Source of the DNA: Candidatus Caccovivens faecavium
GTDB lineage: Bacteria > Bacillota > Clostridia > Christensenellales > UBA1242
Assembly (NCBI GenBank): GCA_018715545.1
Contig: DVLK01000094.1
Location: 1 to 22,539 of the forward strand
Length of the DNA stretch: 22,539 nt
Direction: 5' to 3'
Part shown: piece after piece, positions 13,781-22,539 of the stretch
Position numbering within the stretch: the first letter of the stretch is position 1
Layout of the letters: every line of letters begins with the position of its first letter
Program-made: the position numbers and the translations under genes
The notes under the pieces: model-generated
Told to the model about the DNA's origin: nothing
Databases searched by the model: none
What the model saw: the letters and a program-made list of their open reading frames with translations, nothing else

Positions 13781-16171
13781 TTACGAATTTAATTTTTTAA
13801 CCTCTTCAATTAGCGCTTCAAGCTTAGAATTTATTTCGGAAATTTTGCTTTCGCTTTCCTTGCCTTTGGCATGTTCGGCTTCACTTTGCAATTTTTCAAT
13901 CTCTTTGGTTATTTCTTCACGCCTCTCATCATTATCGGTGAGATTTGCTTCTTCTAAATTCTTAATGGCAACTTCAAATTCTCTATTGAGGTTATCTCTC
14001 ATTTCGCTTAACTTATTGCGCTCTTCGTTTATCTTTTTGTTGATTTCTTCAAGGTCGGTATTCTTTCTAGGTCTGCCACGCTTACCTTTTGGCTTTACCT
14101 CAGTTTCTGCAACAATCTTTCTTGGACGACCGCGTTTCTTTGGCTCAGTTTTAGGCGTTGCATCCTCTTCTACTATTTGATTTTTTCTAGGTCTCCCTGG
14201 TTTTCTTTTTGTGGCAGGAGTTTCTTCCTTCACAGGTGTCTTTCTAGGTCTACCACGCCTACCCTTAGGTTTTTCTTCTGTTTCCTTTACTATCTTTCTT
14301 GGACGCCCTGCTTTTTTCTTCGGTTTTTCTTCGGCAGGTTGTTCGTTCTTATCATCCTCAACTTTGACTATTTCAAATTTTGCTTCTTTAACATTTTCGT
14401 CAGGAAGAACAATTTGAGGCTCACTTACTTCCTCTTTCTTATCTTGCTGTTCTTGCTCTTTGTTTTGTTCATCTTCTTTATAGTCATTCTTCTTACTGCT
14501 ATTTACAACTTCCACATCTTTGTCGATATTTTCAATAACATTTTCTGCTACATTGAAAATATCGTCCTTTTCAGAAACATCATTTACATAATCAAAGGCG
14601 TCTAAACTGTCAAGATTGATAACTTTCTTCTCTTCTTTATCTTCTTTCTTTTCTTCCTTTCTTATAAAGTTACCATCTGCATCATAGACATTGCCCTCGG
14701 TGTCATGGAACAAGCCATCTTTATCATAGTAAGTTCCGTTTTCATAAACAAAATTACCATTTTCGTCATACTTACCCGCTGGCGTGTTTTCCTCGGCTTG
14801 CGCATCATATTCACCTTGATGTGTGTTTTTAAGTTTAATTTCGAGTTCAGCAATCTGCTCTTGTTGTTCTTCATTATTCTTCTTTAAGCTATCTAACCTA
14901 TCTGCGAATGCAGTAGTCACAACCTTTTCCGCACTTACACAGAAATTGTTGAAGAAAGTTTGATATTCACCAAGCATAACTTGCTCAACATTTTTCTTGC
15001 TGTCATCAAGGTCTTGTTGATAGCGCTTAATTTCCTCTTCAAGTTCATTCTTCTCTAAGAGATATCTTGCGCGTTGTTGTTCAAACTCTTGTTCCAATTG
15101 CTCTTGCTTTGCAATTTCCTGTGTCTGTTGCTTTCTTAAATAGTTGCTTTCAATTCTGTTAGTAGTTTCTTCTTGCTGTTGAAGAAGTCTGTCCACATTT
15201 TCTTTGGAGGCTTGAAGTTTATTTTGATAATCTTTCTGCACATTATCAAAGTTTTTCTTACGCGTGTCTAATTCGCTTTCAAGTTGTGCAATTCTGACAA
15301 GCATCTTTTCTTTCTTTTTAAGATAAATTTCACTCTCTTTCATAGCTCTGTCAAGCACAACGGAACCGTTTACACCAACTGAGGAAAAGTCATACTTTTC
15401 ATACTCAACATCGTTCTCTTTTGCCTTGTTGAATTCCTCTTTTTCGCGTCTAGCTTTGAAATCCAAAAATTCGCGAAGCACTGGTTGTCCTTTTTCAATC
15501 TCTTGTGGAGTGAAGAGAATTTGATAGTCAATGTATGATGGCAAATCAACGCAAGCATTATCCATAAATCTTCCAAACATAGAAACGCTTTGATAAAGAG
15601 AATTTAATAGTGCATTTTTTCTGGCACGAAGATAGATTGCGAAAATTAAATTTAAAAGATAAATAAGAGCGATGATGAATACAGCGCCTGCAAGCACATC
15701 GGCGGTCATAACATTTCCAGCAGGATCTAAAACTATAAAGAATACGGCCATGATGATTGCCCAGGCAATGCTGATAAGGTTTAGATTTTTAATATTGGAA
15801 TTATAGGAAGAAGTTTTAAGAGGCTTTTCCACTAAGTTCTCTGACGACATATAAGAGGAAGGAGACCCCTCACGAAAAAGTATGTATTGTTGCCAGAAAT
15901 AGCATAATCTTTTTGGACCTTTTGCCTTTAACATATCATTAAATTCCCGAATATTCTCTTCGGTTATCACTTTGCGTTCAAAAAGCCAAAAGTTTACCTT
16001 GTCTAGCGTTCTATTAAGACATGCTTCATACGAAAAAGCAGATTTGATGAGAAAGAAAAGCACGATTAATGCTTCAACTGCTATTGCGATAATGAAAAGC
16101 ACATCCTCAGAAATTCTTGGGGCTATGTCACCTAAAAAGTCAACAATCCCCGTTACGATATCTAACATCAT
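13781..16171 (-). CDS. membrane-anchored coiled-coil protein with five AT-hook motifs
   Basis: A 796-residue protein, not recognised as a whole. In order: membrane helix ~24-43; a soluble segment; a membrane hairpin ~131-148 and ~158-180; a long coiled coil ~235-450 rich in Gln/Glu/Lys; an acidic-aromatic repeat at 468-502 (KYDENGNFVYENGTYYDKDG onward to DADGNF); an acidic linker to ~615; five AT-hooks with core GRPRK at 622, 640, 659, 681 and 699, each in a Lys/Arg-rich setting; and a final coiled coil ~705-796. AT-hooks bind the minor groove of AT-rich DNA, so this could tether the chromosome to the membrane. The basic repeats could instead bind RNA or acidic surfaces. Start ATG 16169-16171 has AAGGAGGG eight nt upstream. 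Extended -10 TGC-TATACT precedes it at 16197-16205. Confidence 0.75.
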   Translation of the reverse strand: MMLDIVTGIVDFLGDIAPRISEDVLFIIAIAVEALIVLFFLIKSAFSYEACLNRTLDKVNFWLFERKVITEENIREFNDMLKAKGPKRLCYFWQQYILFREGSPSSYMSSENLVEKPLKTSSYNSNIKNLNLISIAWAIIMAVFFIVLDPAGNVMTADVLAGAVFIIALIYLLNLIFAIYLRARKNALLNSLYQSVSMFGRFMDNACVDLPSYIDYQILFTPQEIEKGQPVLREFLDFKARREKEEFNKAKENDVEYEKYDFSSVGVNGSVVLDRAMKESEIYLKKKEKMLVRIAQLESELDTRKKNFDNVQKDYQNKLQASKENVDRLLQQQEETTNRIESNYLRKQQTQEIAKQEQLEQEFEQQRARYLLEKNELEEEIKRYQQDLDDSKKNVEQVMLGEYQTFFNNFCVSAEKVVTTAFADRLDSLKKNNEEQQEQIAELEIKLKNTHQGEYDAQAEENTPAGKYDENGNFVYENGTYYDKDGLFHDTEGNVYDADGNFIRKEEKKEDKEEKKVINLDSLDAFDYVNDVSEKDDIFNVAENVIENIDKDVEVVNSSKKNDYKEDEQNKEQEQQDKKEEVSEPQIVLPDENVKEAKFEIVKVEDDKNEQPAEEKPKKKAGRPRKIVKETEEKPKGRRGRPRKTPVKEETPATKRKPGRPRKNQIVEEDATPKTEPKKRGRPRKIVAETEVKPKGKRGRPRKNTDLEEINKKINEERNKLSEMRDNLNREFEVAIKNLEEANLTDNDERREEITKEIEKLQSEAEHAKGKESESKISEINSKLEALIEEVKKLNS
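14059..14325 (-). repeat. five degenerate repeats encoding AT-hooks
   Basis: Plus-strand words TTTCTAGGTCT (near 14064, 14184 and 14241) and TTTCTTGGACG (near 14118 and 14294) recur every ~54-66 nt and encode the GRPRK cores. The repeats differ at synonymous positions, suggesting older duplication with selection on the protein motif rather than a fresh tandem expansion. Confidence 0.7.
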
Positions 16172-16196
16172 GGCGATATCCCTCCTTGATAGACTT

Positions 16197-16205
16197 AGTA
16201 TAGCA
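16197..16205 (-). promoter_or_regulatory. extended -10 promoter of the AT-hook protein gene
   Basis: Minus strand TGC-TATACT, with transcription expected around 16190, leaving a leader of about 20 nt including AAGGAGGG. No good -35; upstream are long T/A tracts that could act as an UP-like element. Confidence 0.5.
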
Positions 16206-16212
16206 CAAGAAA

Positions 16213-16280
16213 AAAATAAATACTAATAATTTTCAATATTTTTTTAAATATTTTTTGATTATTTTTTTAGTATTTATTTT
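16213..16280. repeat. 14-bp perfect inverted repeat in T-tract DNA
   Basis: AAAATAAATACTAA (16213-16226) and its exact reverse complement (16267-16280), separated by 40 nt of almost pure A/T. The zone 16230-16320 has eight T-runs of 4-7 nt spaced near one helical turn, expected to be bent and narrow-grooved. It lies between the addA stop and the AT-hook gene promoter. It is not a canonical terminator. Confidence 0.55.
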
Positions 16281-16332
16281 AATCGATAATTTTTTTATAT
16301 TTTTATAGCGATTTTTTACCTTATAAAAATAT

Positions 16333-19300
16333 TTATTCCTCGGTAATTTCTATTAAATCGGTGTATTTTAAATTTAATAAAAACATTTTTTCCACTTTAA
16401 CACCAAGCCCGCTTTCTATTGCGTTTTTATATAAATAAAGCTGTGTCTTATATCTATTAATTAATTTTTGTCTATTTTTTGTGGAGGAATATTTGTAATC
16501 AATTAAAGTTGCTCTATCGCCATTAACAACAAATAAATCCACAACGCCTTGCACCAAAATATCATCCTTTATCTCAACATTTTTAATAAGATTTTTAAGC
16601 GCATCTCGCATCACAAATTCCTGTTCCTTATAAACATCCCCGAATGCTACGAACGGCTTTAAAAGTTCTATGTTTTTGTACAATAGATTTAAATCAACTT
16701 TATCTTTGATTAAACTTAAAGAAGTATCGAAATATTTTTCTAAATCTTTACAATTTTCAATCTCATTAAAATCAATGGTCTTTAAGGCTAAGTGATAGGC
16801 ATTGCCAATTTCTACTGCATCTAGGCTTACTTCAACCATGCTTGAAGGCAAGAATACTTCCTGCTCCTCATATTTTTTCGTCAAGCTCGTCACAGAATTT
16901 TTATAGGCAATATTTTCTTCATTTTTAAAACGGTAATCAAACTCTAAATATTTTTTTATTTCCTCTTCTTGCTTCTCATCCCCCTTGCCAAAATTTCTCG
17001 ACTTAGCTTCTACCTTAAAATCTTCCACTTCGGTTATGAGATTGTAACTTACTGCTCCCTTCACTAAGCTTTCATCCTTCAAAAAAGTTTCTATCTCATT
17101 CGGGCTTAATGAAGCGAAAATATAATCAAAATAACAATCGAATTTTATTGAAAACGGATTTTTATATTCTCCGATCAAATATAGCCTATTTTTCGCACGC
17201 GTCAATGCCACATAGAAAATCATCATCTCTTCTTGAAAACGCTTCTGTTCGTCTAAGTATCGTATTGCAAGAAGTTTTACCGTCTTCTCTTCCTGTCCTT
17301 CCTCATAGCGTTTTACAGCGATGCCAAGATTTTCGTCCATGGCTATTTCGCCGTGGCGTTCTTGCTTTTTTAAACTTTTGCCCGCCCCTATTATGATGAC
17401 GACAGGATATTCCAGCCCCTTTGTCTTATGAATGGTGGTGAGAAGTATCGCATTCTCTCCGCTCGCTTCCGTTCCATCCTCAATATCAACATTTTCAAAA
17501 TAAGAGATGAGGGAAGGTAAATCGTAGTCATAGGTAGAATTTTCTATCTCATCTAAAAATTTAGTTACAGACGCGCGGAGCGACTTTTCATTTATATAGG
17601 CGTAATAGTCAGTTTTATCAAAGAGTAATTCAAACGCTCGTCTATATCCATAGATAATTCCGTCTTTCTTAAACTCCTCTAAAAGCGCTATCGCATCATT
17701 GTCTTTAACTTCCTCGTAAAGGTTCTCGCCCTTTCTTAGCGCAAATATATCATCTTGATTTAATCTGCCAAAGTTTGACATTAAAACTGACAGGAGAGCA
17801 ATTTCGTCATCATGGTTAAGCGTCACTTTTAAAATGTTTAAAAGTACCTCGATTTCTGGTGTGTCTAGTAGATTTTTCTTCTTATTCGCTACCACTGGAA
17901 AGCCCTTTTCTTTCAAATACTCCGAAAGACGATTAAAAAACGGAGAACGACTGCGCGAAAGAATTGCTATGTCCTTAAATTCGCATTGCCTATAAGCTTC
18001 AAGTTCAGGGTCATAGATTTTCGATTTTAATGCCTCCTCCACGCGCGCTAAAACAACTTGAAGTTCTTTTTTAAATTCGTTTGAGGAAAGGGTTGCCTCT
18101 TTGACGCTATAAACCTCCTTTGATTCCTCTTCCTCCACAGCATCAGGAACGACCATATCAACAACAACCACACCATCATCTTTAAAGTCCTTTTTAGCTT
18201 CAAGCATAGAGGTGTTTTTATAGTCAATGCTGGAATTTTCTTTCGTCATAGCATCTTTAAAGAGGTCATTTATAAAATTTAAAAGCTTCTCGCTTGTGCG
18301 AAAATTCGATTTTAAAAAGAGCGCCTCATCTTCCTCGCCAATCGTGAAATCTTCAACATCCTTTAAAAAGATTTTTGAGCTTGCAAGTCGAAAGCCATAA
18401 ATACCCTGTTTTGCATCGCCAACCGCGACAAAGTGAGAATTTTTAGCAACCGTCTTGACTATTCGCTCTTGGAGGCTATTGGTGTCTTGATATTCGTCAA
18501 TAAAGACATACTCAAATTTTTCATTGAATAAATCGTTTGCAATAAGCGAAAGCATATTCTGCTCTAAATCCGAAAAATCCAAAATATTTTTGCTGTTTTT
18601 AAGTTTTTTGTATTCATCAGAAAAGGTTTGATAAAGTTTTATTAGCAGAATTTCAAGTTCGCCCTTTCTCTCTTCCTCTATTTTTTCAGCGCTTAGCGAT
18701 AGCCCTTTTATGTCCTCAAAAAGCGATTGTAAGTCTTTTTTTATTCCTCTTAAAAGAGAAAGTTTTTCTTCGCCTATAACATTTGCGCTAGGAAGCCTTG
18801 GAAAGGTGTAAGTTTCTAAAAATTTTGCTTTATCTAACAGTGGGCCTCCTTTCATGCCACTTAATTTAAAATCAAAATCTAAATGCGCCTTTTCTACTTT
18901 TTCTTCTGCTACTATGCAAGCTCTATCTAGATTATTTTTTATCACCTCTTCCGCTTCATCAAAGATAGAACTCTGCCTTGTCAATATTTTTTCAATATAA
19001 CTCTTTTTATCGGCGACCGCTTCCATCATGTCATTAACTTCCATGATAGCATCGAAAAGTTTTTGTTCGTTATTAAACGCGTAAAAGATAGTAAAGAACC
19101 TCTCATCATTTTTTAATTTTTTAAGGCTCTCTCTTATCGCCTCTTTTTTGAGCTTGTTAGATAAGTTTTCATCTGCAAGTGTAAAGTTTTCTTTCAATTT
19201 CAAAATATTAGCATATTTTTTTAAACAATGCTCGCAATAGGAGTGAATGGTTGAAATATTCGACACAGATAAATCATCTATCTGTTTTAAGATGAAATCA

Positions 19301-19530
19301 TCTACCTTTTCTACGCTCTTTAAATTTTTTAATAGGCGCTCTTTCATCTCAATTGAAGCATTTTTGGTAAAGGTCAAAATTAAGAGTTTACGAATAGGCA
19401 CTCTCTTTTCGCAAATAAGTTTGGTGATAAACTTTATCAAAACATAGGTCTTTCCGCTTCCCGCTGACGCTGAAACTATCAGATTTCGTTTGTCAAAGGA
19501 AAGCACAGCATCTTGTTCTTTAATCTCCAT
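16333..19530 (-). CDS. addA: ATP-dependent helicase/nuclease subunit A (AddA)
   Basis: A 1065-residue RecB-like subunit of the AddAB enzyme, which resects DNA double-strand ends for RecA-dependent repair. Walker A SASAGSGKT (20-28); motif II FIDEYQDT (~344-350) followed by VGDAKQGIYGFR (~371-381); LLTTIHKTKGLEYPVVIIIG; motif VI YVALTRAKNRLYLIG. The C-terminal RecB-type nuclease has GVVDLFVV (Asp998), IDYK (Asp1011, Lys1013) and a Gln/Tyr pair at QLYLY (1030-1033). It is somewhat shorter than the ~1200 residues of many homologues. ATG 19528-19530 is used rather than the longer open extension, since AAGGAG precedes it and the AddA N-terminus (EQDAVLSFDKRNLIVSASAG) begins there. It overlaps the addB 3' end by 11 nt, implying translational coupling. 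Confidence 0.95.
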   Translation of the reverse strand: MEIKEQDAVLSFDKRNLIVSASAGSGKTYVLIKFITKLICEKRVPIRKLLILTFTKNASIEMKERLLKNLKSVEKVDDFILKQIDDLSVSNISTIHSYCEHCLKKYANILKLKENFTLADENLSNKLKKEAIRESLKKLKNDERFFTIFYAFNNEQKLFDAIMEVNDMMEAVADKKSYIEKILTRQSSIFDEAEEVIKNNLDRACIVAEEKVEKAHLDFDFKLSGMKGGPLLDKAKFLETYTFPRLPSANVIGEEKLSLLRGIKKDLQSLFEDIKGLSLSAEKIEEERKGELEILLIKLYQTFSDEYKKLKNSKNILDFSDLEQNMLSLIANDLFNEKFEYVFIDEYQDTNSLQERIVKTVAKNSHFVAVGDAKQGIYGFRLASSKIFLKDVEDFTIGEEDEALFLKSNFRTSEKLLNFINDLFKDAMTKENSSIDYKNTSMLEAKKDFKDDGVVVVDMVVPDAVEEEESKEVYSVKEATLSSNEFKKELQVVLARVEEALKSKIYDPELEAYRQCEFKDIAILSRSRSPFFNRLSEYLKEKGFPVVANKKKNLLDTPEIEVLLNILKVTLNHDDEIALLSVLMSNFGRLNQDDIFALRKGENLYEEVKDNDAIALLEEFKKDGIIYGYRRAFELLFDKTDYYAYINEKSLRASVTKFLDEIENSTYDYDLPSLISYFENVDIEDGTEASGENAILLTTIHKTKGLEYPVVIIIGAGKSLKKQERHGEIAMDENLGIAVKRYEEGQEEKTVKLLAIRYLDEQKRFQEEMMIFYVALTRAKNRLYLIGEYKNPFSIKFDCYFDYIFASLSPNEIETFLKDESLVKGAVSYNLITEVEDFKVEAKSRNFGKGDEKQEEEIKKYLEFDYRFKNEENIAYKNSVTSLTKKYEEQEVFLPSSMVEVSLDAVEIGNAYHLALKTIDFNEIENCKDLEKYFDTSLSLIKDKVDLNLLYKNIELLKPFVAFGDVYKEQEFVMRDALKNLIKNVEIKDDILVQGVVDLFVVNGDRATLIDYKYSSTKNRQKLINRYKTQLYLYKNAIESGLGVKVEKMFLLNLKYTDLIEITEE

Positions 19531-22522
19531 TAAAACTTCTCCTTTTCTTTCTTTCCATAGTTCCATCATATTTGCAAACGGACTTGTACGGACAGAATTT
19601 ACACTCACCTTGAAGAGGCTTTGGCGCTATATACCCATCTTCAATCTCCTCTGTTGCCTTTTCAGAAACTCTCTGTGCATAGTCGAAATATTTTTGAAAA
19701 TTGGTGATGAAATTGCCATACTTAAACTCAAAATCGTCCTTCTTCGCCTTTCTTTCTGCGCCGATTAAATCACTTCTAAATTTTTCTTCTTGCAAGCGGT
19801 AATCTGTGGCATAGACGATTTCATTGTCTTTTAAGGTTATACCATTTAAAAGTTTTGTCTTGTCGCCTATCTTTTTAAATTTATTTTTACAATCAAAGTA
19901 ATACAGTCCCGCGCAAGTTTTCTTTAATTCTTCACACGCCACCTTACCATATAGAAGAAGTTGCAATTTTTTTCCATAGTATAAATCTTTTAAAATGCCG
20001 TCCACTTCTCCTGTTTTATAGTCAATTATTCTTAAATAGTTTTTGTAACTATCTATGCGGTCGATTATACCGACAAATTTTTTATCGGCAATTGTGCTTA
20101 CCACCTTCTTCTCCACGCCAAAAACTACAAAGTCGCTCTGTTTTTGTTCATAGACTAAATTTAATAATAACGCCTTGCACTCTCTAAATAGATTGTGCGC
20201 AAATGCAAGGTTTACTAGCGTTGTTTCATCAAAATATTTTTCACATAAACTTTTAAATTTTCGCCTTAAAAATTCTTCCACATCTTTTTCTTGGAGCATC
20301 TTTATTTTATAGTTATTTTCTTCCACAAAAAGTTTATTAAGCTCATGCTTAAAACTTCCGATTTTGCGCTTATCTTCCTTTGCATATTCCTTTTCCTTTA
20401 TTTTAAGGGTGTATGAAAGAAAGTGCTTAAACGGACAGGCAAAATAGCTTTCAAGCTCTGACGCTGAAATTTTGTCGCCTAGCGGATTGCTATTTAAATT
20501 TTCATAATCGAAATTAAACATGGCTTTATCTACAACCGCGTGAACAGAGCTTGCTGTCCTATTGTCAAGTGCGTCCATAATCTTCTTAAAGTTTTCTTCT
20601 GCGACACCCATGTTTGCTAGATGGAAGTTTAAAAGTTTAAGCTTCCCTTTTTCATCTAAGTCTGGTCTATTGAAATTTAAAAGCGAAGAGGTGGTTACCT
20701 CACAATGCTCACCAAAAACTTTGACTAAGTCATTGACAAAACTAGCCTTTCTTCCCTCACCACCAAGCGGAGTTGAGATAAATAAGTTACGCTCTGCATG
20801 CTGTAACACCTCAAATAGTTTAAGCCTATTACGCCTATTTATCACCCTGATTTCTGGCTCAATCTTTTTTAAATAATTAAGTTTTGATAAATCCTCATCT
20901 GTAATTAGCCCGTTATCTTTTTCTGTGCGTGGTAAGCGTGAGGCGGTTGCCCCTAAAACAAAGAGATATGGAGTGTCAGCAAAATAGCTTTTTGTGGCAT
21001 CGCCAACATAGACAGCGTCAATAAAGGATGGCACGGTTTCCACCTTGATACTTTGAAAAATTGTGCTCATAAGTGTTCTAAAATCTTCAAGTGACAGATT
21101 TAGTTTTCTTAGTTTAAGGTCATCTAAAATCTTTTCAATATAGACAATCGCCTGTTCGTTTTCGCTTCGTTTTTGTAGGTCATAGATGTCAATATTTTCG
21201 ATATTGTTCTTCATAAGTGTGACAAATTTTATAGCCATGAAAGTGTATTCTTCTAGCGTAGCATTAGGCTTAAAGCTATTAATCATATCAAAGATTTCAT
21301 CAAGAGCATTAGAACGCGCACTAAAAGCTTTAATGCTGTCTATTTCATAATAATCCACCATTTTCAAAAGCGCTTCACTATCTTTGACATTTATAAAAGG
21401 TGAAGAAAGAAGATAGTTAAGCCCGTCTTTATTTATACCTGCTGTAAGCGACAACAGCTTCAAAAAAAACTTACTTACTGCAACATCACCAAGCGTTAAA
21501 GTGTAATCAGCATAGACTGGAATGTCATACTTTGAAAACAGCTTAGTTATATTTTTGAAATAGCTTTCTTCTGGCACAGCAATGGCAAAATCCTTAAAGC
21601 GTGCACCGCTATGAAGCATATATGTGATATATTTAGCTACAAATTCTAATTCATCATTTTCATCGCTTGCAATGATATTCACAAAATATGGCGAAGAGTA
21701 TGCTTCCGTCTGCACAGAAAAGACATTTTTTAAAACTGCAAGTTTATCTTCGCTTAAATTTGGCGTCCTTTCCTGTACCTTAACCATTATTCCTCTTTCC
21801 CTTGCAAGGGCAAGCATCTTCGCGGTTGTGTCTGTTTCATATATGTAAGAATTTCCATAACCTAACGGCTTTGCTATGCCAATGGTGACACTTTTCACCT
21901 TTTTTGAGAGCGCACAGATAAATGAAAATATTTGACGAGAGAAGCTATCAAAATTGACAAAATATAGATTATATTTTGACAAATCAAAAAAATCGCTTTT
22001 CTCTAAGAAGAAATCTAAAAGTTTTGATAAATCTAGCTTGTCCTCCATTAATTTCAAGTATTCCTCGTATATAAGCCTAAGGTCATGCATCTTTTTAGAA
22101 AGCACCGCATCCTCACAGTCCTTTATATCTTCCACTTTAAGTTCACAGTTTAAAAACTCTTTTATGAGCTCTAAAACACTTATGGCAAGCTCTATACCAT
22201 AGTTTTTAAAATATAAAAAGCTTGTTTCACATCTTTTTATAGCTTCATAGGTGTATAAAATTTCATCAAGCCCGCTTATACGCGCGTAATCGATGTTATG
22301 CTCTCTTAAAAGTTTTCCTGCAAGCCTTGAAATGCCGACAACCGAGATGTTGAAAGTGGCTTTTATATTTAAGACATCAAAAATTAAGCTCTCTGCCTGC
22401 ATAGAAAAACTATCTGGCACAACAACCAAATTCTTTTCATTTAGATTTTTATAGTCAATCTCTTTAATCACCTCTTTTGTCGCCTCATAAAGAGTGGCAG
22501 ATGATATGAATTTCATTTCCAT
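19520..22522 (-). CDS. addB: ATP-dependent nuclease subunit B (AddB), helicase-inactive type
   Basis: A 1000-residue partner of AddA. The C-terminal nuclease shows GIIDRIDSY, the catalytic IIDYKTG and KKLQLLLYG. The iron-sulfur staple of AddB is complete: Cys696 (YFACPFKHFLSY) with Cys974, Cys977 and Cys983 (CKFCPYKSVC). The middle has the helicase-like fold (YLFVLGATASRLPRTEKDNG). The N-terminus reads MEMKFISSATLYEATKEVI, where B. subtilis AddB and RexB carry a GxxGxGK Walker A; that motif is missing. Shorter than the usual ~1150 residues. ATG 22520-22522 lies 6 nt after an extended -10 (TGT-TAAAAT, 22529-22537) with no ribosome site, so the start may be leaderless, or the ATG at codon 3 may be used. 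First gene of addB-addA. Confidence 0.9.
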   Translation of the reverse strand: MEMKFISSATLYEATKEVIKEIDYKNLNEKNLVVVPDSFSMQAESLIFDVLNIKATFNISVVGISRLAGKLLREHNIDYARISGLDEILYTYEAIKRCETSFLYFKNYGIELAISVLELIKEFLNCELKVEDIKDCEDAVLSKKMHDLRLIYEEYLKLMEDKLDLSKLLDFFLEKSDFFDLSKYNLYFVNFDSFSRQIFSFICALSKKVKSVTIGIAKPLGYGNSYIYETDTTAKMLALARERGIMVKVQERTPNLSEDKLAVLKNVFSVQTEAYSSPYFVNIIASDENDELEFVAKYITYMLHSGARFKDFAIAVPEESYFKNITKLFSKYDIPVYADYTLTLGDVAVSKFFLKLLSLTAGINKDGLNYLLSSPFINVKDSEALLKMVDYYEIDSIKAFSARSNALDEIFDMINSFKPNATLEEYTFMAIKFVTLMKNNIENIDIYDLQKRSENEQAIVYIEKILDDLKLRKLNLSLEDFRTLMSTIFQSIKVETVPSFIDAVYVGDATKSYFADTPYLFVLGATASRLPRTEKDNGLITDEDLSKLNYLKKIEPEIRVINRRNRLKLFEVLQHAERNLFISTPLGGEGRKASFVNDLVKVFGEHCEVTTSSLLNFNRPDLDEKGKLKLLNFHLANMGVAEENFKKIMDALDNRTASSVHAVVDKAMFNFDYENLNSNPLGDKISASELESYFACPFKHFLSYTLKIKEKEYAKEDKRKIGSFKHELNKLFVEENNYKIKMLQEKDVEEFLRRKFKSLCEKYFDETTLVNLAFAHNLFRECKALLLNLVYEQKQSDFVVFGVEKKVVSTIADKKFVGIIDRIDSYKNYLRIIDYKTGEVDGILKDLYYGKKLQLLLYGKVACEELKKTCAGLYYFDCKNKFKKIGDKTKLLNGITLKDNEIVYATDYRLQEEKFRSDLIGAERKAKKDDFEFKYGNFITNFQKYFDYAQRVSEKATEEIEDGYIAPKPLQGECKFCPYKSVCKYDGTMERKKRRSFNGD

Positions 22523-22528
22523 ATTTTT

Positions 22529-22537
22529 ATTTTAACA
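22529..22537 (-). promoter_or_regulatory. extended -10 box of addBA, predicted leaderless start
   Basis: Minus strand TGT-TAAAAT, followed by 6 nt and then ATG 22522. The -35 region lies beyond the window, so the promoter cannot be fully judged. Confidence 0.4.
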
Positions 22538-22539
22538 TA

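Noticed and set aside
13662..14605. Plus-strand open frames opposite the AT-hook gene
   Set aside because: They are low-complexity reverse complements of a Lys/Glu-rich coding sequence, without ribosome sites or recognisable domains.

Overview
The window looks like chromosomal DNA from an AT-rich, low-GC Gram-positive-type bacterium, most likely an uncultured Clostridia/Bacilli-like gut lineage. Three things support this: the dnaG-rpoD operon order, an AddAB (rather than RecBCD) recombination nuclease, and AGGAGG-type ribosome sites. Lineage is inference. TGA is used as a stop by several genes and Trp is TGG, so the standard bacterial code applies. All genes but two are on the minus strand.

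Layout, left to right. 173-4357: an operon transcribed right to left, dnaG (primase) > rpoD (housekeeping sigma) > a C4 zinc-ribbon coiled-coil protein > a left-handed beta-helix protein, ending in a hairpin terminator. 4542-6152: a large orphan protein of unknown function with its own strong promoter. 6267-8176: groES-groEL without a CIRCE element. 8275-10476: an accessory-looking stretch with two small unknown proteins, tRNA-Pro(CGG), a cytoplasmic transglutaminase-like protein and tRNA-Gly(CCC), plus a GC-rich nested inverted repeat. 10477-12014: a SecB-like small protein and a family 2 glycosyltransferase with TPR-like repeats. 12087-13297 (plus strand): a PflX-type radical SAM protein and a small three-helix membrane protein. 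13355-13609: a small two-helix membrane protein whose promoter carries nine consecutive G in the -35/-10 spacer. 13781-16171: a 796-residue membrane-anchored coiled-coil protein with five AT-hook motifs. 16333-22522: addA and addB, overlapping, the double-strand-break repair helicase-nuclease.

Most interesting points: (1) a probable phase-variable promoter (G9 in the spacer) in front of the 84-residue membrane protein; (2) the membrane-tethered AT-hook protein, which could link AT-rich DNA to the membrane, with an AT-rich inverted repeat and many T-tracts just upstream of its gene; (3) three transcription-unit-initial genes (glycosyltransferase, radical SAM, addB) with no Shine-Dalgarno and a -10 box 6-7 nt before ATG, which predicts leaderless mRNAs, two of them from one divergent promoter; (4) an AddB lacking an N-terminal Walker A. 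No CRISPR array, insertion sequence, rRNA or phage module was seen.
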